A DNA stretch of 64,000 nt, from contig NZ_CP113116.1 of assembly GCF_026625985.1 (NCBI RefSeq), positions 5,084,001 through 5,148,000 of the forward strand. The letters run 5' to 3'. The position numbers were made by a program, and so were the translations under genes. This DNA is from Mycobacterium sp. Aquia_213. GTDB taxonomy: Bacteria > Actinomycetota > Actinomycetes > Mycobacteriales > Mycobacteriaceae. The notes below the pieces were generated by a model that was given only the letters and a program-made list of their open reading frames with translations, searched no databases and was not told the DNA's origin. Shown here piece by piece: positions 52,087 through 59,560 of this stretch. Position 1 is the first letter of the stretch, and each line of letters begins with the position of its first letter.

Positions 52087-52710
52087 TCAGCCGGGAACGG
52101 TGACACCGAGGGCGAAGTCGAAGTTCCCCACCCCGTGTTGGGCGAGACCGATCATGACCAGGCCGGTTCCTTCCAGGTAGTGCGCCATGGTCAAGCCGCC
52201 GACGTCTAGCGGGCGCAGCTTGAGGCTGTCGATGAACTCCGCAACGGCCGCCTTGGCGCGCTCGTCGTCGCCGGCGATGAAGACGTCGAGCGGCTGGCCC
52301 TTGGCCAGGACAGCACCGAAGGTGGTGTTGAAGGCCTTCACCACGCTGGCGGTGGCCGGGGCCGCATTGGCGACTTCCTGTGCGCTCGAGGTGCCGTCGG
52401 GGGTGGCGAGCCCGTCGGCCGCGGAATTGACCGGGTTGCAGATATCGACGATGACCTTGCCCGCCAGCGCGTTTCCGTACTGGGCGACGACCGGAACGAC
52501 ATTGGCGTACCCGAGGGCCACGATAACGATGTCCCCGGCCGGAACCGCGCCGAACTCCCCCGTCGTGGTACTACCGCCGAGAGCGTTGGCCAGCCCAGCG
52601 GCCTTGGACTGATCGCGGCCGACGACCTCGACGGTGTTGCCACCTGCTACTGCCAGCGTGCCGATGGTGCTGGCCATGTTCCCGGTGCCGATGATGCTGA
52701 TGTTGCTCAT
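52087..52710 (-). CDS. NADPH:F420 reductase-like Rossmann protein (fno-B)
   Basis: A 207-residue paralog of fno-A, the same length and about 80% identical by eye, with SIIGTGNMASTIG, VVGRDQSKA, VIVDICNPVN and VVKAFNT. The upstream 150 bp align with those of fno-A and fno-C (CATGAGATGTCCT at the start codon and CTGACTCCTGCACC further out). It lies between SnoaL-B and the LLM remnant. I start at ATG 52710. Its likely LLM partner is broken, so it may serve the intact copy A. Confidence 0.88.
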   Translation of the reverse strand: MSNISIIGTGNMASTIGTLAVAGGNTVEVVGRDQSKAAGLANALGGSTTTGEFGAVPAGDIVIVALGYANVVPVVAQYGNALAGKVIVDICNPVNSAADGLATPDGTSSAQEVANAAPATASVVKAFNTTFGAVLAKGQPLDVFIAGDDERAKAAVAEFIDSLKLRPLDVGGLTMAHYLEGTGLVMIGLAQHGVGNFDFALGVTVPG

Positions 52711-52794
52711 GAGATGTCCTGTCTTGATTGATGATTGAAGATGCTGACTCCTGCACCCGAAGCCCGAGTGGGGACGTATTAACAAAGCGGGAGG

Positions 52795-52860
52795 TGTCGA
52801 GGTTGGTGTAACACCGCCGAGCTGGCTGAGCCGCCGTGACGGAGGGCACGGCCTGGGTCG
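52795..52860 (+). pseudogene. 5' remnant of a divergent marR gene (copy B)
   Basis: Read on the plus strand, bases near 52815-52860 give PSWLSRRDGGHGLGRHS, which aligns with PDWLNPREHRAWRAF of the intact marR at 55097 and with the remnant at 46176-46267. It ends at the same point, the 3' end of the SnoaL gene, as copy A. The TGA-N4-TCA palindrome is no longer recognisable here. Confidence 0.5.
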
Positions 52861-53286
52861 TCACTCCCCGTTGGTGCGCAGTTCCCAGCGCGGCATGTCG
52901 ATGACATCCGCGAGGTTGCGCTGCAGTGCGACGCCGGCGGGCAGGGTGCGGTAGAAGATGCTTACCTCGGCGATCGCCCCGTCCGCGTCGAGCAGGACGA
53001 AGAAGATTCCGTTGACTGCGGCGTCTCCGACTTGCAGCCGGAAGTGTGCCGCGTGGTGGGTCTCGCCGCTGAGGACCTCCAGGTAGGTGTCGTCGGACGA
53101 CAGTCCGTTGACGGTCTTTATGGTGTCCACGGCGGTCTCGCGGCCGACGATCGGCTCATCACTGAACGGGCCGTACAGAACCACGTCCTCGGCGAGCAAA
53201 CCGGTGAGGGCGTCTCTGTCTGCACCGCCGTTGATGCAGTCAACGAAGGACTCCAAGGTGTCGCGGTGCGGGGCGAATGTGGTCAT
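52861..53286 (-). CDS. SnoaL-like (NTF2 fold) protein B
   Basis: A 141-residue paralog of SnoaL-A, with ESFVDCINGGADRDALTGLL, AEDVVLYGPFSDEPIVGRE, GAIAEVSIFYRTLP and the same C-terminus WELRTNGE. The ribosome site and start, GAGGAGTAACCATG, are almost the same as in copy A. It follows the NmrA-like gene by 47 bp. It may bind or isomerise the substrate of the neighbouring reductases; this is inference. Confidence 0.85.
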   Translation of the reverse strand: MTTFAPHRDTLESFVDCINGGADRDALTGLLAEDVVLYGPFSDEPIVGRETAVDTIKTVNGLSSDDTYLEVLSGETHHAAHFRLQVGDAAVNGIFFVLLDADGAIAEVSIFYRTLPAGVALQRNLADVIDMPRWELRTNGE

Positions 53287-53333
53287 GGTTACTCCTCATA
53301 CGGGGCGAGATTGTGGTTCGTGCGCCTGGGCCG

Positions 53334-54269
53334 TCAGCCGGCCGGGAAGTAGTGGCCGTTGTCCAGATCGGCGAACAGACCGGGCTCAGTGGGTTCCCAG
53401 CCGAGGGTCTGGCGGGTGATGAGGCTGGTCGCCGGGAAGGATCCGGTGGCCAGATTCGTGAATTGCCCGAAGTATCCCGGCAGCATCAGGACGTCGATGG
53501 GAACGCTCACGACGGGCAGATACAGACGGCCGCCGATGGCCTCGGCGATGTCGCGGAACGGGATGCCCTCATCCTGAACCGCGTGCCAATACCTGCCGGC
53601 CGGACCCTTCTCCAGCGCCAGGCGGAACAGGGACGCGACATCGCGAATGTGGACGGCGCACCAAAAATTCGTGCCGTCTCCGGGGTAGCCGGCGGCGCCC
53701 TTCTCCTGCGCGAGCGCGATGAGCCCGGGCAGGAAGCCAGCGTTATCGGTCGTATCGTGCGCGATGAGCGGGAGCCGCACGATCGAAGACCGCACTCCCC
53801 GATCGGCGAGGCCAATTACGGCCCGTTCCACGACGTTACGAACACGCAGCGTGCCCTTGAACTCCTCCCCGCTGGGAAGGGCCGGGTCTTCCTCGGTGGC
53901 CGGCCGACCCAGATTCCCAGGCGAGCCGATACTGCCCGCTGCGACCAGCGGCTTTCCGGTCCCTTCCAGTGCCTCGCCGTAGGCAAGCATGATCGGCAGT
54001 TCCGCGGCGGCTACGGCGTCCATCCCACCGGAGGGAAGCAGGTCTTGCCTGTGGGCGACGTGGATGACGCCGTCGGCGTTCGCAGCCGCCTCCTTGAGCC
54101 CGTCGAGATCTTCGAGGTCGCCGCGACGCACCATCGCGCCAAGCCCGGACAGGGCCACCGCGGCAGTGTCCGACCGGGCCAGGCCGGTGACCTCGTGCCC
54201 GGCGGCGATGAGTTCGGGGATGATGTGCGAGCCGGCGTGACCGGTTCCGCCCGTGACGAAAACACGCAT
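53334..54269 (-). CDS. NmrA/SDR-a type NAD(P)-binding protein
   Basis: A 311-residue extended SDR. It starts with the nucleotide loop MRVFVTGGTGHAGSHIIPEL, has GDLEDLDGLKEAAANADGVIHVA, and a C-terminal domain with GDGTNFWCAVHIRDVA. The YxxxK catalytic pair of classical SDRs is not evident: the corresponding region has AGSIGSPGN. Such atypical members can be regulators or reductases. ATG 54269 is used. It is second after fno-C in the minus-strand run and has no counterpart in copy A. Confidence 0.85.
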   Translation of the reverse strand: MRVFVTGGTGHAGSHIIPELIAAGHEVTGLARSDTAAVALSGLGAMVRRGDLEDLDGLKEAAANADGVIHVAHRQDLLPSGGMDAVAAAELPIMLAYGEALEGTGKPLVAAGSIGSPGNLGRPATEEDPALPSGEEFKGTLRVRNVVERAVIGLADRGVRSSIVRLPLIAHDTTDNAGFLPGLIALAQEKGAAGYPGDGTNFWCAVHIRDVASLFRLALEKGPAGRYWHAVQDEGIPFRDIAEAIGGRLYLPVVSVPIDVLMLPGYFGQFTNLATGSFPATSLITRQTLGWEPTEPGLFADLDNGHYFPAG

Positions 54270-54364
54270 GTGACTTTCCTTCTGAGATAGGTGGAGTGGG
54301 TGTTCTTCTTGTGCCGCTTGTTGTCCGACGTGATAAGGCGCGAAAAGTGTTGGTGCCGTTGCGC

Positions 54365-54997
54365 TCAGCTGCGAATGCTGACACCGAGGAAGAGGTTGGT
54401 GTTCTTGACGGAGTGCGTGATGAGCCCCAGCTGCAGCAGGCTGGCGTTCTCCAGCGCCCGTGCCATGGGCAGCGGCCCGGCATCCATCGGGTGCATTCCC
54501 AGGCTTTCGATGAACACCGACACACGCGCCTTTGCCTGCGCGTCGTCGCCGGCGACGAACACGTCCACTGGGCGGCCCTCGACTGAGCCGGTCGCCAGCA
54601 CGTCGCAGGGCAGGGTGTTGAACGCCTTGACGACGTGCGCGCCGGCGGGGACGGCCTTGGCGATCTCCTGCGCGCCGGAACTGCCGTCGGGGGTGAGGAA
54701 GCCGGTGAAATCCGGGGTGATGGGGTTGGTGATGTCGACGATGACCTTGCCGTGCAGGGCGTCCCCGTACTCGCGGACCACCGCCACCGCGCTGGTGTAG
54801 GGCACAGCGACGATCACGATGTCCCCGCCCGGGGCCGAACCGACCGTCCCGACAGTTGCGGAGCCGAGCGCGGCGGCCAATGCTCTGGCTTTGACCGGGT
54901 CGCGGCCGATGATCTCGACTGTGTTGCCGCCGGCGAGCGCACGGCCGGCCAAGGCGCTGGCCATGCTCCCCACGCCGATGATGCTGATGCCGCTCAT
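54365..54997 (-). CDS. NADPH:F420 reductase-like Rossmann protein (fno-C)
   Basis: A 210-residue member of the same family as fno-A and fno-B, but more diverged: SIIGVGSMASALAGRAL, IIGRDPVKARAL, VIVDITNPIT and VVKAFNTLPC. It is the copy that still faces an intact marR gene (55097), which makes it the likely ancestral arrangement. Start ATG 54997. It is first in the run fno-C, nmrA, SnoaL-B, fno-B, LLM remnant, SDR-B. Confidence 0.88.
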   Translation of the reverse strand: MSGISIIGVGSMASALAGRALAGGNTVEIIGRDPVKARALAAALGSATVGTVGSAPGGDIVIVAVPYTSAVAVVREYGDALHGKVIVDITNPITPDFTGFLTPDGSSGAQEIAKAVPAGAHVVKAFNTLPCDVLATGSVEGRPVDVFVAGDDAQAKARVSVFIESLGMHPMDAGPLPMARALENASLLQLGLITHSVKNTNLFLGVSIRS

Positions 54998-55054
54998 GAC
55001 ATGTCCCGTCTTCACGTACGATCGAAAAGGTTGACTCGTCCACCATAAGACCGT

Positions 55055-55074
55055 TTGGATGATGAGTCAACCAA
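55055..55074. promoter_or_regulatory. MarR operator between fno-C and marR
   Basis: TTGGATGA-TGAG-TCAACCAA: two 8-base arms with one mismatch around a 4-base centre, about 58 bp before fno-C and 22 bp before marR. The TGA-N4-TCA core is the same as in the boxes upstream of fno-A and of doxX. It is the likely binding site of the MarR protein encoded beside it. Confidence 0.65.
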
Positions 55075-55096
55075 ATGAGAGAAAGCATGGAACCAG

Positions 55097-55579
55097 ATGG
55101 AACCGGACTGGCTGAACCCTCGTGAACACCGCGCCTGGCGGGCCTTCGTAGACGCGCGTCATCAGGTCGGCGTGCACCTGGACCGGGGCCTGCAGGGATC
55201 GGGCCTGTCCGGGGCCGACTACGAGGTCCTGGCGCTGTTAACGGATCACGACGGGGACCGAATGCCTTCCCATGAGCTGCGCAACGCACTGGGCTGGGAG
55301 AAGAGCCGTCTCTCCCACCAATTGCGGCGCATGCAGAAGGACGGGCTGATCAGCCGCGAGCCCAACCCCGCCGACGCCCGCAGCACCCTGGTCTGCCTGC
55401 TCCCGGCTGGCCGCGCGGCCATCGAGAAGGCGGCGCCCGGGCACGTGGCCGACGTCCGCCGGAACTTCATCGACCTGCTCACCCCGGCTGAGCTCGACAT
55501 GCTCGCCGCCCTCAACGAACGAATCCTGCGCCACCTGGCCAAAGACGACGACTCCTCCGCCGAAGACGAGCCCTCATAG
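55097..55579 (+). CDS. MarR family regulator (divergent from fno-C)
   Basis: A 160-residue winged-helix regulator: DYEVLALLTDHDGDRMPSHELR, the recognition helix WEKSRLSHQLRRMQKDGLI and the wing REPNPADARSTLVCLLPAG. This is the MarR subtype that often controls flavin or F420 enzymes and has no obvious sensing Cys pair. ATG 55097 is used; another ATG at 55087 is out of frame. Its 5' end is duplicated as remnants beside fno-A and fno-B. Confidence 0.9.
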   Translation: MEPDWLNPREHRAWRAFVDARHQVGVHLDRGLQGSGLSGADYEVLALLTDHDGDRMPSHELRNALGWEKSRLSHQLRRMQKDGLISREPNPADARSTLVCLLPAGRAAIEKAAPGHVADVRRNFIDLLTPAELDMLAALNERILRHLAKDDDSSAEDEPS

Positions 55580-55643
55580 TCTTCATCGGCCGTGACGTGT
55601 TGACCTTCATGCTGGCGCGGAAGCTGGCTTCACACGCGGCGGG

Positions 55644-56192
55644 CTAGCGGGCGATGCCTGCCAACAGCAGGTCGAGCATCCGGCCGGTTTGTTCGGGCGA
55701 GCCGCTGACGAGAAAGATTCCGATCAGGCTGGACACCACGTCCTCGGCCGACACATCGGAGCGGAGGCTGCCGTCGTCGGCGCCGGCTCGCAACAGCGTG
55801 TCGGTCGCGGAGACGATGCTCGCGTGCATCTGATTGATTTCTACGGCCCCAGACTCGACCATCGCGCGCAATGAGTCGGCCATTCCCTTCTTGGCGTCGA
55901 CGAAGCTCGCGTAGCGGTCCATCCAGCGCCGCAGCGCCGCCTTGGGCGGATGTTCTGCCAGCAGCCGATCCGCCGCCGCGACCACCTCGGCCAGCTCGGC
56001 CCGGTAGACGGCCTCGATGAGCACCTCCCGACTCGGGAAATGCCGATACAGCGTCCCGATCCCGACGCCGGCCTCGCGGGCGATCGACTCCAGTGAGACG
56101 GGTCGGCCCTCGGCGTTGGCGAACGCCGACGTCGCCACCGCGAGGAGCTTGTCGCGATTGCGGCGCGCGTCGGATCGAGTTGGCTCGACCAA
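55644..56192 (-). CDS. TetR family regulator (divergent from aldo/keto reductase)
   Basis: A 182-residue repressor with helix-turn-helix NRDKLLAVATSAFANAEGRP, then LESIAREAGVGIGTLYRHFPSREVLIEAVY. The C-terminal domain is of the type with DVSAEDVVSSLIGIFLVSG, common in regulators of reductases. I propose a TTG start at 56192, because GGAGGAG lies 8 bases before it and the longer reading (to 56246) would be translated from within its own operators. Two palindromes (56195-56208 and 56229-56244) lie between it and the aldo/keto reductase gene. Confidence 0.85.
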   Translation of the reverse strand: MVEPTRSDARRNRDKLLAVATSAFANAEGRPVSLESIAREAGVGIGTLYRHFPSREVLIEAVYRAELAEVVAAADRLLAEHPPKAALRRWMDRYASFVDAKKGMADSLRAMVESGAVEINQMHASIVSATDTLLRAGADDGSLRSDVSAEDVVSSLIGIFLVSGSPEQTGRMLDLLLAGIAR

Positions 56193-56194
56193 AT

Positions 56195-56208
56195 CGGAGG
56201 CTCCTCCG
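56195..56208. promoter_or_regulatory. TetR operator, proximal palindrome
   Basis: CGGAGGCTCCTCCG has perfect 6-base arms around CT. It overlaps the ribosome site of the TetR gene. Its arms are the same as those of the palindrome at 56229-56244. Confidence 0.6.
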
Positions 56209-56228
56209 TTTCTGCTACGCTGACACAA

Positions 56229-56244
56229 GCGGAGGATCCTCCGC
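56229..56244. promoter_or_regulatory. TetR operator, distal perfect 16-bp palindrome
   Basis: GCGGAGGATCCTCCGC is a perfect palindrome, 34 bp from the proximal one centre to centre and 31 bases before the aldo/keto reductase ATG. The two sites together fit a TetR repressor that controls both divergent genes. Confidence 0.7.
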
Positions 56245-56275
56245 ATTTCTTCAAGTGTCTCACGTGAGGAGCACC

Positions 56276-57205
56276 ATGACGGACCTAACCGGCACCGGCA
56301 CGATCGGAACCCACGCGGTCGCCCGCGTCGGCTACGGCGCCATGCAGCTGATGGAATCCTCGCCGGAGGACGCGGCCGCGGTGCTGCGTCGAGCGATCGA
56401 ACTCGGCGTCAACCACATCGACACCGCGTCGTTCTACGGACCCGGCGAGGTCAACCGCCGCGTCCGCGCGGCGCTGGCCCCCTACCCGGACGACCTCGTC
56501 ATCGTCAGCAAGGTCGGCGCGCGCTGGACCGGCGAGGACCCGATACCGCTGGCCGGGGCGCAAAAGCCCGCCGAACTGCGCACGGCCGTCGAAGACGATC
56601 TCAGTCAGCTCGGCCTGGACCGCATCGCGGTGGTCAATTTGCGGCGGATGGATCTCGGCCCGGGCGTGGGCGCAGAGGGCGACCAGATCGTCGACCTCGA
56701 CGATCAGCTGGCCGAGATGATCGCGCTGCGCGACGAGGGCAAGATCGGCGCGATCGGCGTCAGCAGTGTGCCGCTCGACGTGCTGCGCCGCGCGCTGCCC
56801 GCGGGCATCGTCTGCGTGCAGAACGCGTACAGCCTGCTCGATCGCTCCCAGGAGGAGATGATCGAGGTCTGCGAGGCCGAGGGCATCGCGTGGGTACCGT
56901 ACTTCCCGCTCGGGTCGTCGTTCCCCGGCTTTCCGAAGGTCGCCGACAATCCCGTCGTGGTCGACATCGCGGGCGAAATCGGCGCGACGCCATCCCAGGT
57001 CGGCTTGGCCTGGCTGTTGGCCCATTCCCCGAACACGTTGCTGATTCCCGGCACCCGGTCGATCGCTCACCTTGAGGAGAACCTCGGTGCGGGAGGCGTC
57101 ACGCTGGGGGCCGACGCGCTGGCCCGGCTGGACGCCGTCACCACACCGGGGATCGACCCGTGGGCGCACGGCGTCGAACCCTTCCTGGAGGCGCCGCAAG
57201 GCTGA
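56276..57205 (+). CDS. Aldo/keto reductase (atypical tetrad)
   Basis: A 309-residue AKR barrel protein. The Asp (NHIDTASFYG), Tyr and Lys (IVSKVGARW) of the catalytic tetrad are in place, but the position of the catalytic His reads AVVNLRRMD instead of the usual L-H-x-x-D, i.e. Arg replaces His. The C-terminal NADPH region LIPGTRSIAHLEENL is normal. This variant is familiar from a group of actinobacterial AKRs. GAGGAG precedes ATG 56276. The gene is under the two TetR palindromes of the divergent regulator. The substrate is unknown. Confidence 0.9.
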   Translation: MTDLTGTGTIGTHAVARVGYGAMQLMESSPEDAAAVLRRAIELGVNHIDTASFYGPGEVNRRVRAALAPYPDDLVIVSKVGARWTGEDPIPLAGAQKPAELRTAVEDDLSQLGLDRIAVVNLRRMDLGPGVGAEGDQIVDLDDQLAEMIALRDEGKIGAIGVSSVPLDVLRRALPAGIVCVQNAYSLLDRSQEEMIEVCEAEGIAWVPYFPLGSSFPGFPKVADNPVVVDIAGEIGATPSQVGLAWLLAHSPNTLLIPGTRSIAHLEENLGAGGVTLGADALARLDAVTTPGIDPWAHGVEPFLEAPQG

Positions 57206-57219
57206 CTACTGTTGCGGGC

Positions 57220-57681
57220 ATGGCGCGTGCCGACGACCCCAAGCCGCCCTGGTGGCTGAAACCGGCGAACAAGGTCTTCATCCAGATGTCGCGGCTCGGG
57301 CTGAGCTTCGGCGGTGAGAGTCCCGTAGTGCTGACCGTGCCGGGCCGCAAGTCGGGCACACCGCGTTCGACGCCGGTGACGCCGATGACCGTCGACGGCA
57401 AGCGCTACGTCGTCGCCGGCTTTCCCGGCGCGGACTGGGTGCGCAACGCCAGGGCGGCCGGGCAAGCCACGATCCGCCGTGGCCGCACCGAGGAACGGGT
57501 GCGGACGGTGGAGTTGTCCGCGGCGGACGCGCGCCCGATTCTGCGGGTGTTCCCCACCGAAGTGCCAACGGGTGTGGGATTCATGAAGCGGGCCGGACTC
57601 GTCACCGAGGGCAGTCCCGACGAGTTCGAGCGTCTGGCAGGCCGCTGCGCGGTATTCCGCCTGGACCCGTTTAGGAGTTGA
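57220..57681 (+). CDS. Deazaflavin (F420)-dependent nitroreductase family protein
   Basis: A 153-residue Ddn-type F420H2-dependent reductase: PPWWLKPANKVFIQM, then LTVPGRKSGTPRSTPVTPM (F420 phosphate loop) and AGFPGADWVRNARAAGQATI. These proteins reduce quinones and nitro compounds, and Ddn itself is a menaquinone reductase in vitro. It lies 14 bp after the aldo/keto reductase and 6 bp before menB, so it links the accessory block to the men genes and is probably cotranscribed with menB. Confidence 0.9.
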   Translation: MARADDPKPPWWLKPANKVFIQMSRLGLSFGGESPVVLTVPGRKSGTPRSTPVTPMTVDGKRYVVAGFPGADWVRNARAAGQATIRRGRTEERVRTVELSAADARPILRVFPTEVPTGVGFMKRAGLVTEGSPDEFERLAGRCAVFRLDPFRS

Positions 57682-57687
57682 ATAGCC

Positions 57688-58590
57688 TTGAGTGACAACC
57701 CATTTGATGCGCAAGCCTGGCGGCCGGTCGACGGCTTCGGCGATCTGACGGACATCACGTATCACCGCCACGTCGACGACGCGACGGTCCGGGTGGCGTT
57801 CGACCGCCCCGAGGTGCGCAACGCGTTTCGGCCCCACTCCGTCGACGAGCTGTACCGGGTGCTCGACCACGCCCGGATGTCCCCCGATGTGGGCGTGGTG
57901 CTGTTGACCGGCAACGGCCCGTCGCCCAAGGACGGCGGCTGGGCGTTTTGCTCCGGCGGCGATCAGCGGATCCGCGGGCGTTCGGGTTATCAATACGCAT
58001 CCGGCGAAACCGCCGACACCGTCGATGCGGCCCGAGCCGGCCGGCTGCACATCCTCGAGGTGCAGCGGCTGATCCGCTTTATGCCCAAGGTGGTCATCTG
58101 TCTGGTCAACGGCTGGGCCGCCGGCGGCGGGCACAGTCTGCACGTGGTCTGCGACCTCACCCTGGCCAGTCGCGAGCATGCCCGCTTCAAGCAGACCGAC
58201 GCCGACGTCGGCAGCTTCGACGGCGGCTACGGCAGCGCGTATCTGGCCCGTCAGGTCGGCCAGAAGTTTGCCCGGGAGGTCTTCTTCCTGGGCCGCCCCT
58301 ACACCGCCGAGCAGATGCACCACATGGGCGCGGTCAACGAGGTCGTCGACCATGTCGACCTCGAACGCACCGGCATCCAGTGGGCAGCCGAGATCAATGC
58401 CAAATCCCCGCAGGCACAACGGATGCTCAAGTTCGCGTTCAACCTGCTCGACGACGGCCTGGTGGGCCAGCAGCTGTTCGCCGGTGAGGCCACCCGACTG
58501 GCCTACATGACCGACGAGGCGGTCGAGGGCCGCGATGCGTTCCTGGAGAAGCGCGACCCGGACTGGAGCCCTTTCCCGCGCTATTTCTGA
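57688..58590 (+). CDS. menB: 1,4-Dihydroxy-2-naphthoyl-CoA synthase
   Basis: Crotonase-fold enzyme that closes the second ring of the menaquinone head group from o-succinylbenzoyl-CoA. The 300-residue sequence has the oxyanion block FCSGGDQRIRGRSGYQYASG, NGWAAGGGHSLHVVCD and the active Asp/Tyr region QTDADVGSFDGGYGSAY. It is nearly colinear with M. tuberculosis Rv0548c except for the N-terminus, where the start is a TTG at 57688 (LSDNPFDAQAW). It directly follows the F420-type reductase gene. Confidence 0.97.
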   Translation: MSDNPFDAQAWRPVDGFGDLTDITYHRHVDDATVRVAFDRPEVRNAFRPHSVDELYRVLDHARMSPDVGVVLLTGNGPSPKDGGWAFCSGGDQRIRGRSGYQYASGETADTVDAARAGRLHILEVQRLIRFMPKVVICLVNGWAAGGGHSLHVVCDLTLASREHARFKQTDADVGSFDGGYGSAYLARQVGQKFAREVFFLGRPYTAEQMHHMGAVNEVVDHVDLERTGIQWAAEINAKSPQAQRMLKFAFNLLDDGLVGQQLFAGEATRLAYMTDEAVEGRDAFLEKRDPDWSPFPRYF

Positions 58591-58622
58591 GCGGCCCGAG
58601 GCGCCGCCTAGACTTCCGGCCT

Positions 58623-59519
58623 GTGAGCAAGAGCCCGATTCGCCGGTTCGCCGACCAGATTGTGCTGGCCAGCATGCGGCCGCCGATTTCACCGCAAGTG
58701 CTGGTCAACCGGCCCGCGATCAAGCCGATCGACCTGGAGGGCAAGCGGATCCTGCTGACCGGGGCGTCGTCGGGCATCGGCGAAGCCGGCGCCGAGCGGT
58801 TGGCCCAGCACGGCGCCACCGTGGTGGTCGTCGCCCGCCGTCAGGACCGCCTCGACGCGCTGGCGCACCGGATCAATTCCGCGGGCGGCACGGCACTCTC
58901 GATCGCGTGCGACGTCTCGGACATGGACGCGGTGGACGCACTGGTGGCCGACGTGGAAAACCGTCTCGGCGGCGTCGACATCTTGATCAACAACGCCGGC
59001 CGGTCCATCCGCCGGCCACTGGGCGAGTCGCTGGAGCGCTGGCACGACGTCGAGCGGACCATCGTGCTCAACTACTACGCGCCGCTGCGGCTGATGCGCG
59101 GGCTCGCGCCGGGGATGCTGGATCGCGGCGACGGCCACATCATCAACGTCTCGACCTGGGGGGTGCTGTCGGAGGCGTCGCCGCTATTCGCGCCCTACAA
59201 CGCATCCAAGGCGGCACTGTCCGCGGTGAGCCGCGTCGCCGAAACGGAATGGGGCCGACGGGGTGTGCACTCGACGACGCTGTACTACCCGCTGGTGGCC
59301 ACTCCGATGATCGCTCCGACGAAGGCCTATGACGGGTTGCCGGCTCTGACATCAGAAGAAGCCGCCGAATGGATGGTCACCGCCGCCCGCACCCGGCCGG
59401 TAAGAATCGCCCCGCGGATGGCGATCGCGGCCCGGGCACTCGACACCATTGGGCCGCGCTGGGTGAACACGATCATGCAACGCCAAAACCTACAGCCCAA
59501 CCGCGAAAACGGAAGCTGA
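58623..59519 (+). CDS. Short-chain dehydrogenase (Rv0547c-like)
   Basis: A 298-residue SDR with LLTGASSGIGEAGAERL, NNAGRSIRRP, the catalytic Ser in INVSTWG and YNASK. The N-terminal 35 residues and the C-terminal 50 are longer than in minimal SDRs, as in M. tuberculosis Rv0547c, which it matches by position. GTG 58623 is the start. It follows menB by 32 bp. Function unknown. Confidence 0.92.
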   Translation: MSKSPIRRFADQIVLASMRPPISPQVLVNRPAIKPIDLEGKRILLTGASSGIGEAGAERLAQHGATVVVVARRQDRLDALAHRINSAGGTALSIACDVSDMDAVDALVADVENRLGGVDILINNAGRSIRRPLGESLERWHDVERTIVLNYYAPLRLMRGLAPGMLDRGDGHIINVSTWGVLSEASPLFAPYNASKAALSAVSRVAETEWGRRGVHSTTLYYPLVATPMIAPTKAYDGLPALTSEEAAEWMVTAARTRPVRIAPRMAIAARALDTIGPRWVNTIMQRQNLQPNRENGS

Positions 59520-59560
59520 TACACCCGGCTTCGGAGTGTTAGCGTTGCGTTCTCAGGGCC

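Noticed and set aside
53334..55289. Possible giant fusion of NmrA with upstream sequence on the minus strand
   Set aside because: The frame is open back to 55289, but that part reads fno-C and marR out of frame; the true NmrA start is ATG 54269 with a normal N-terminal loop.
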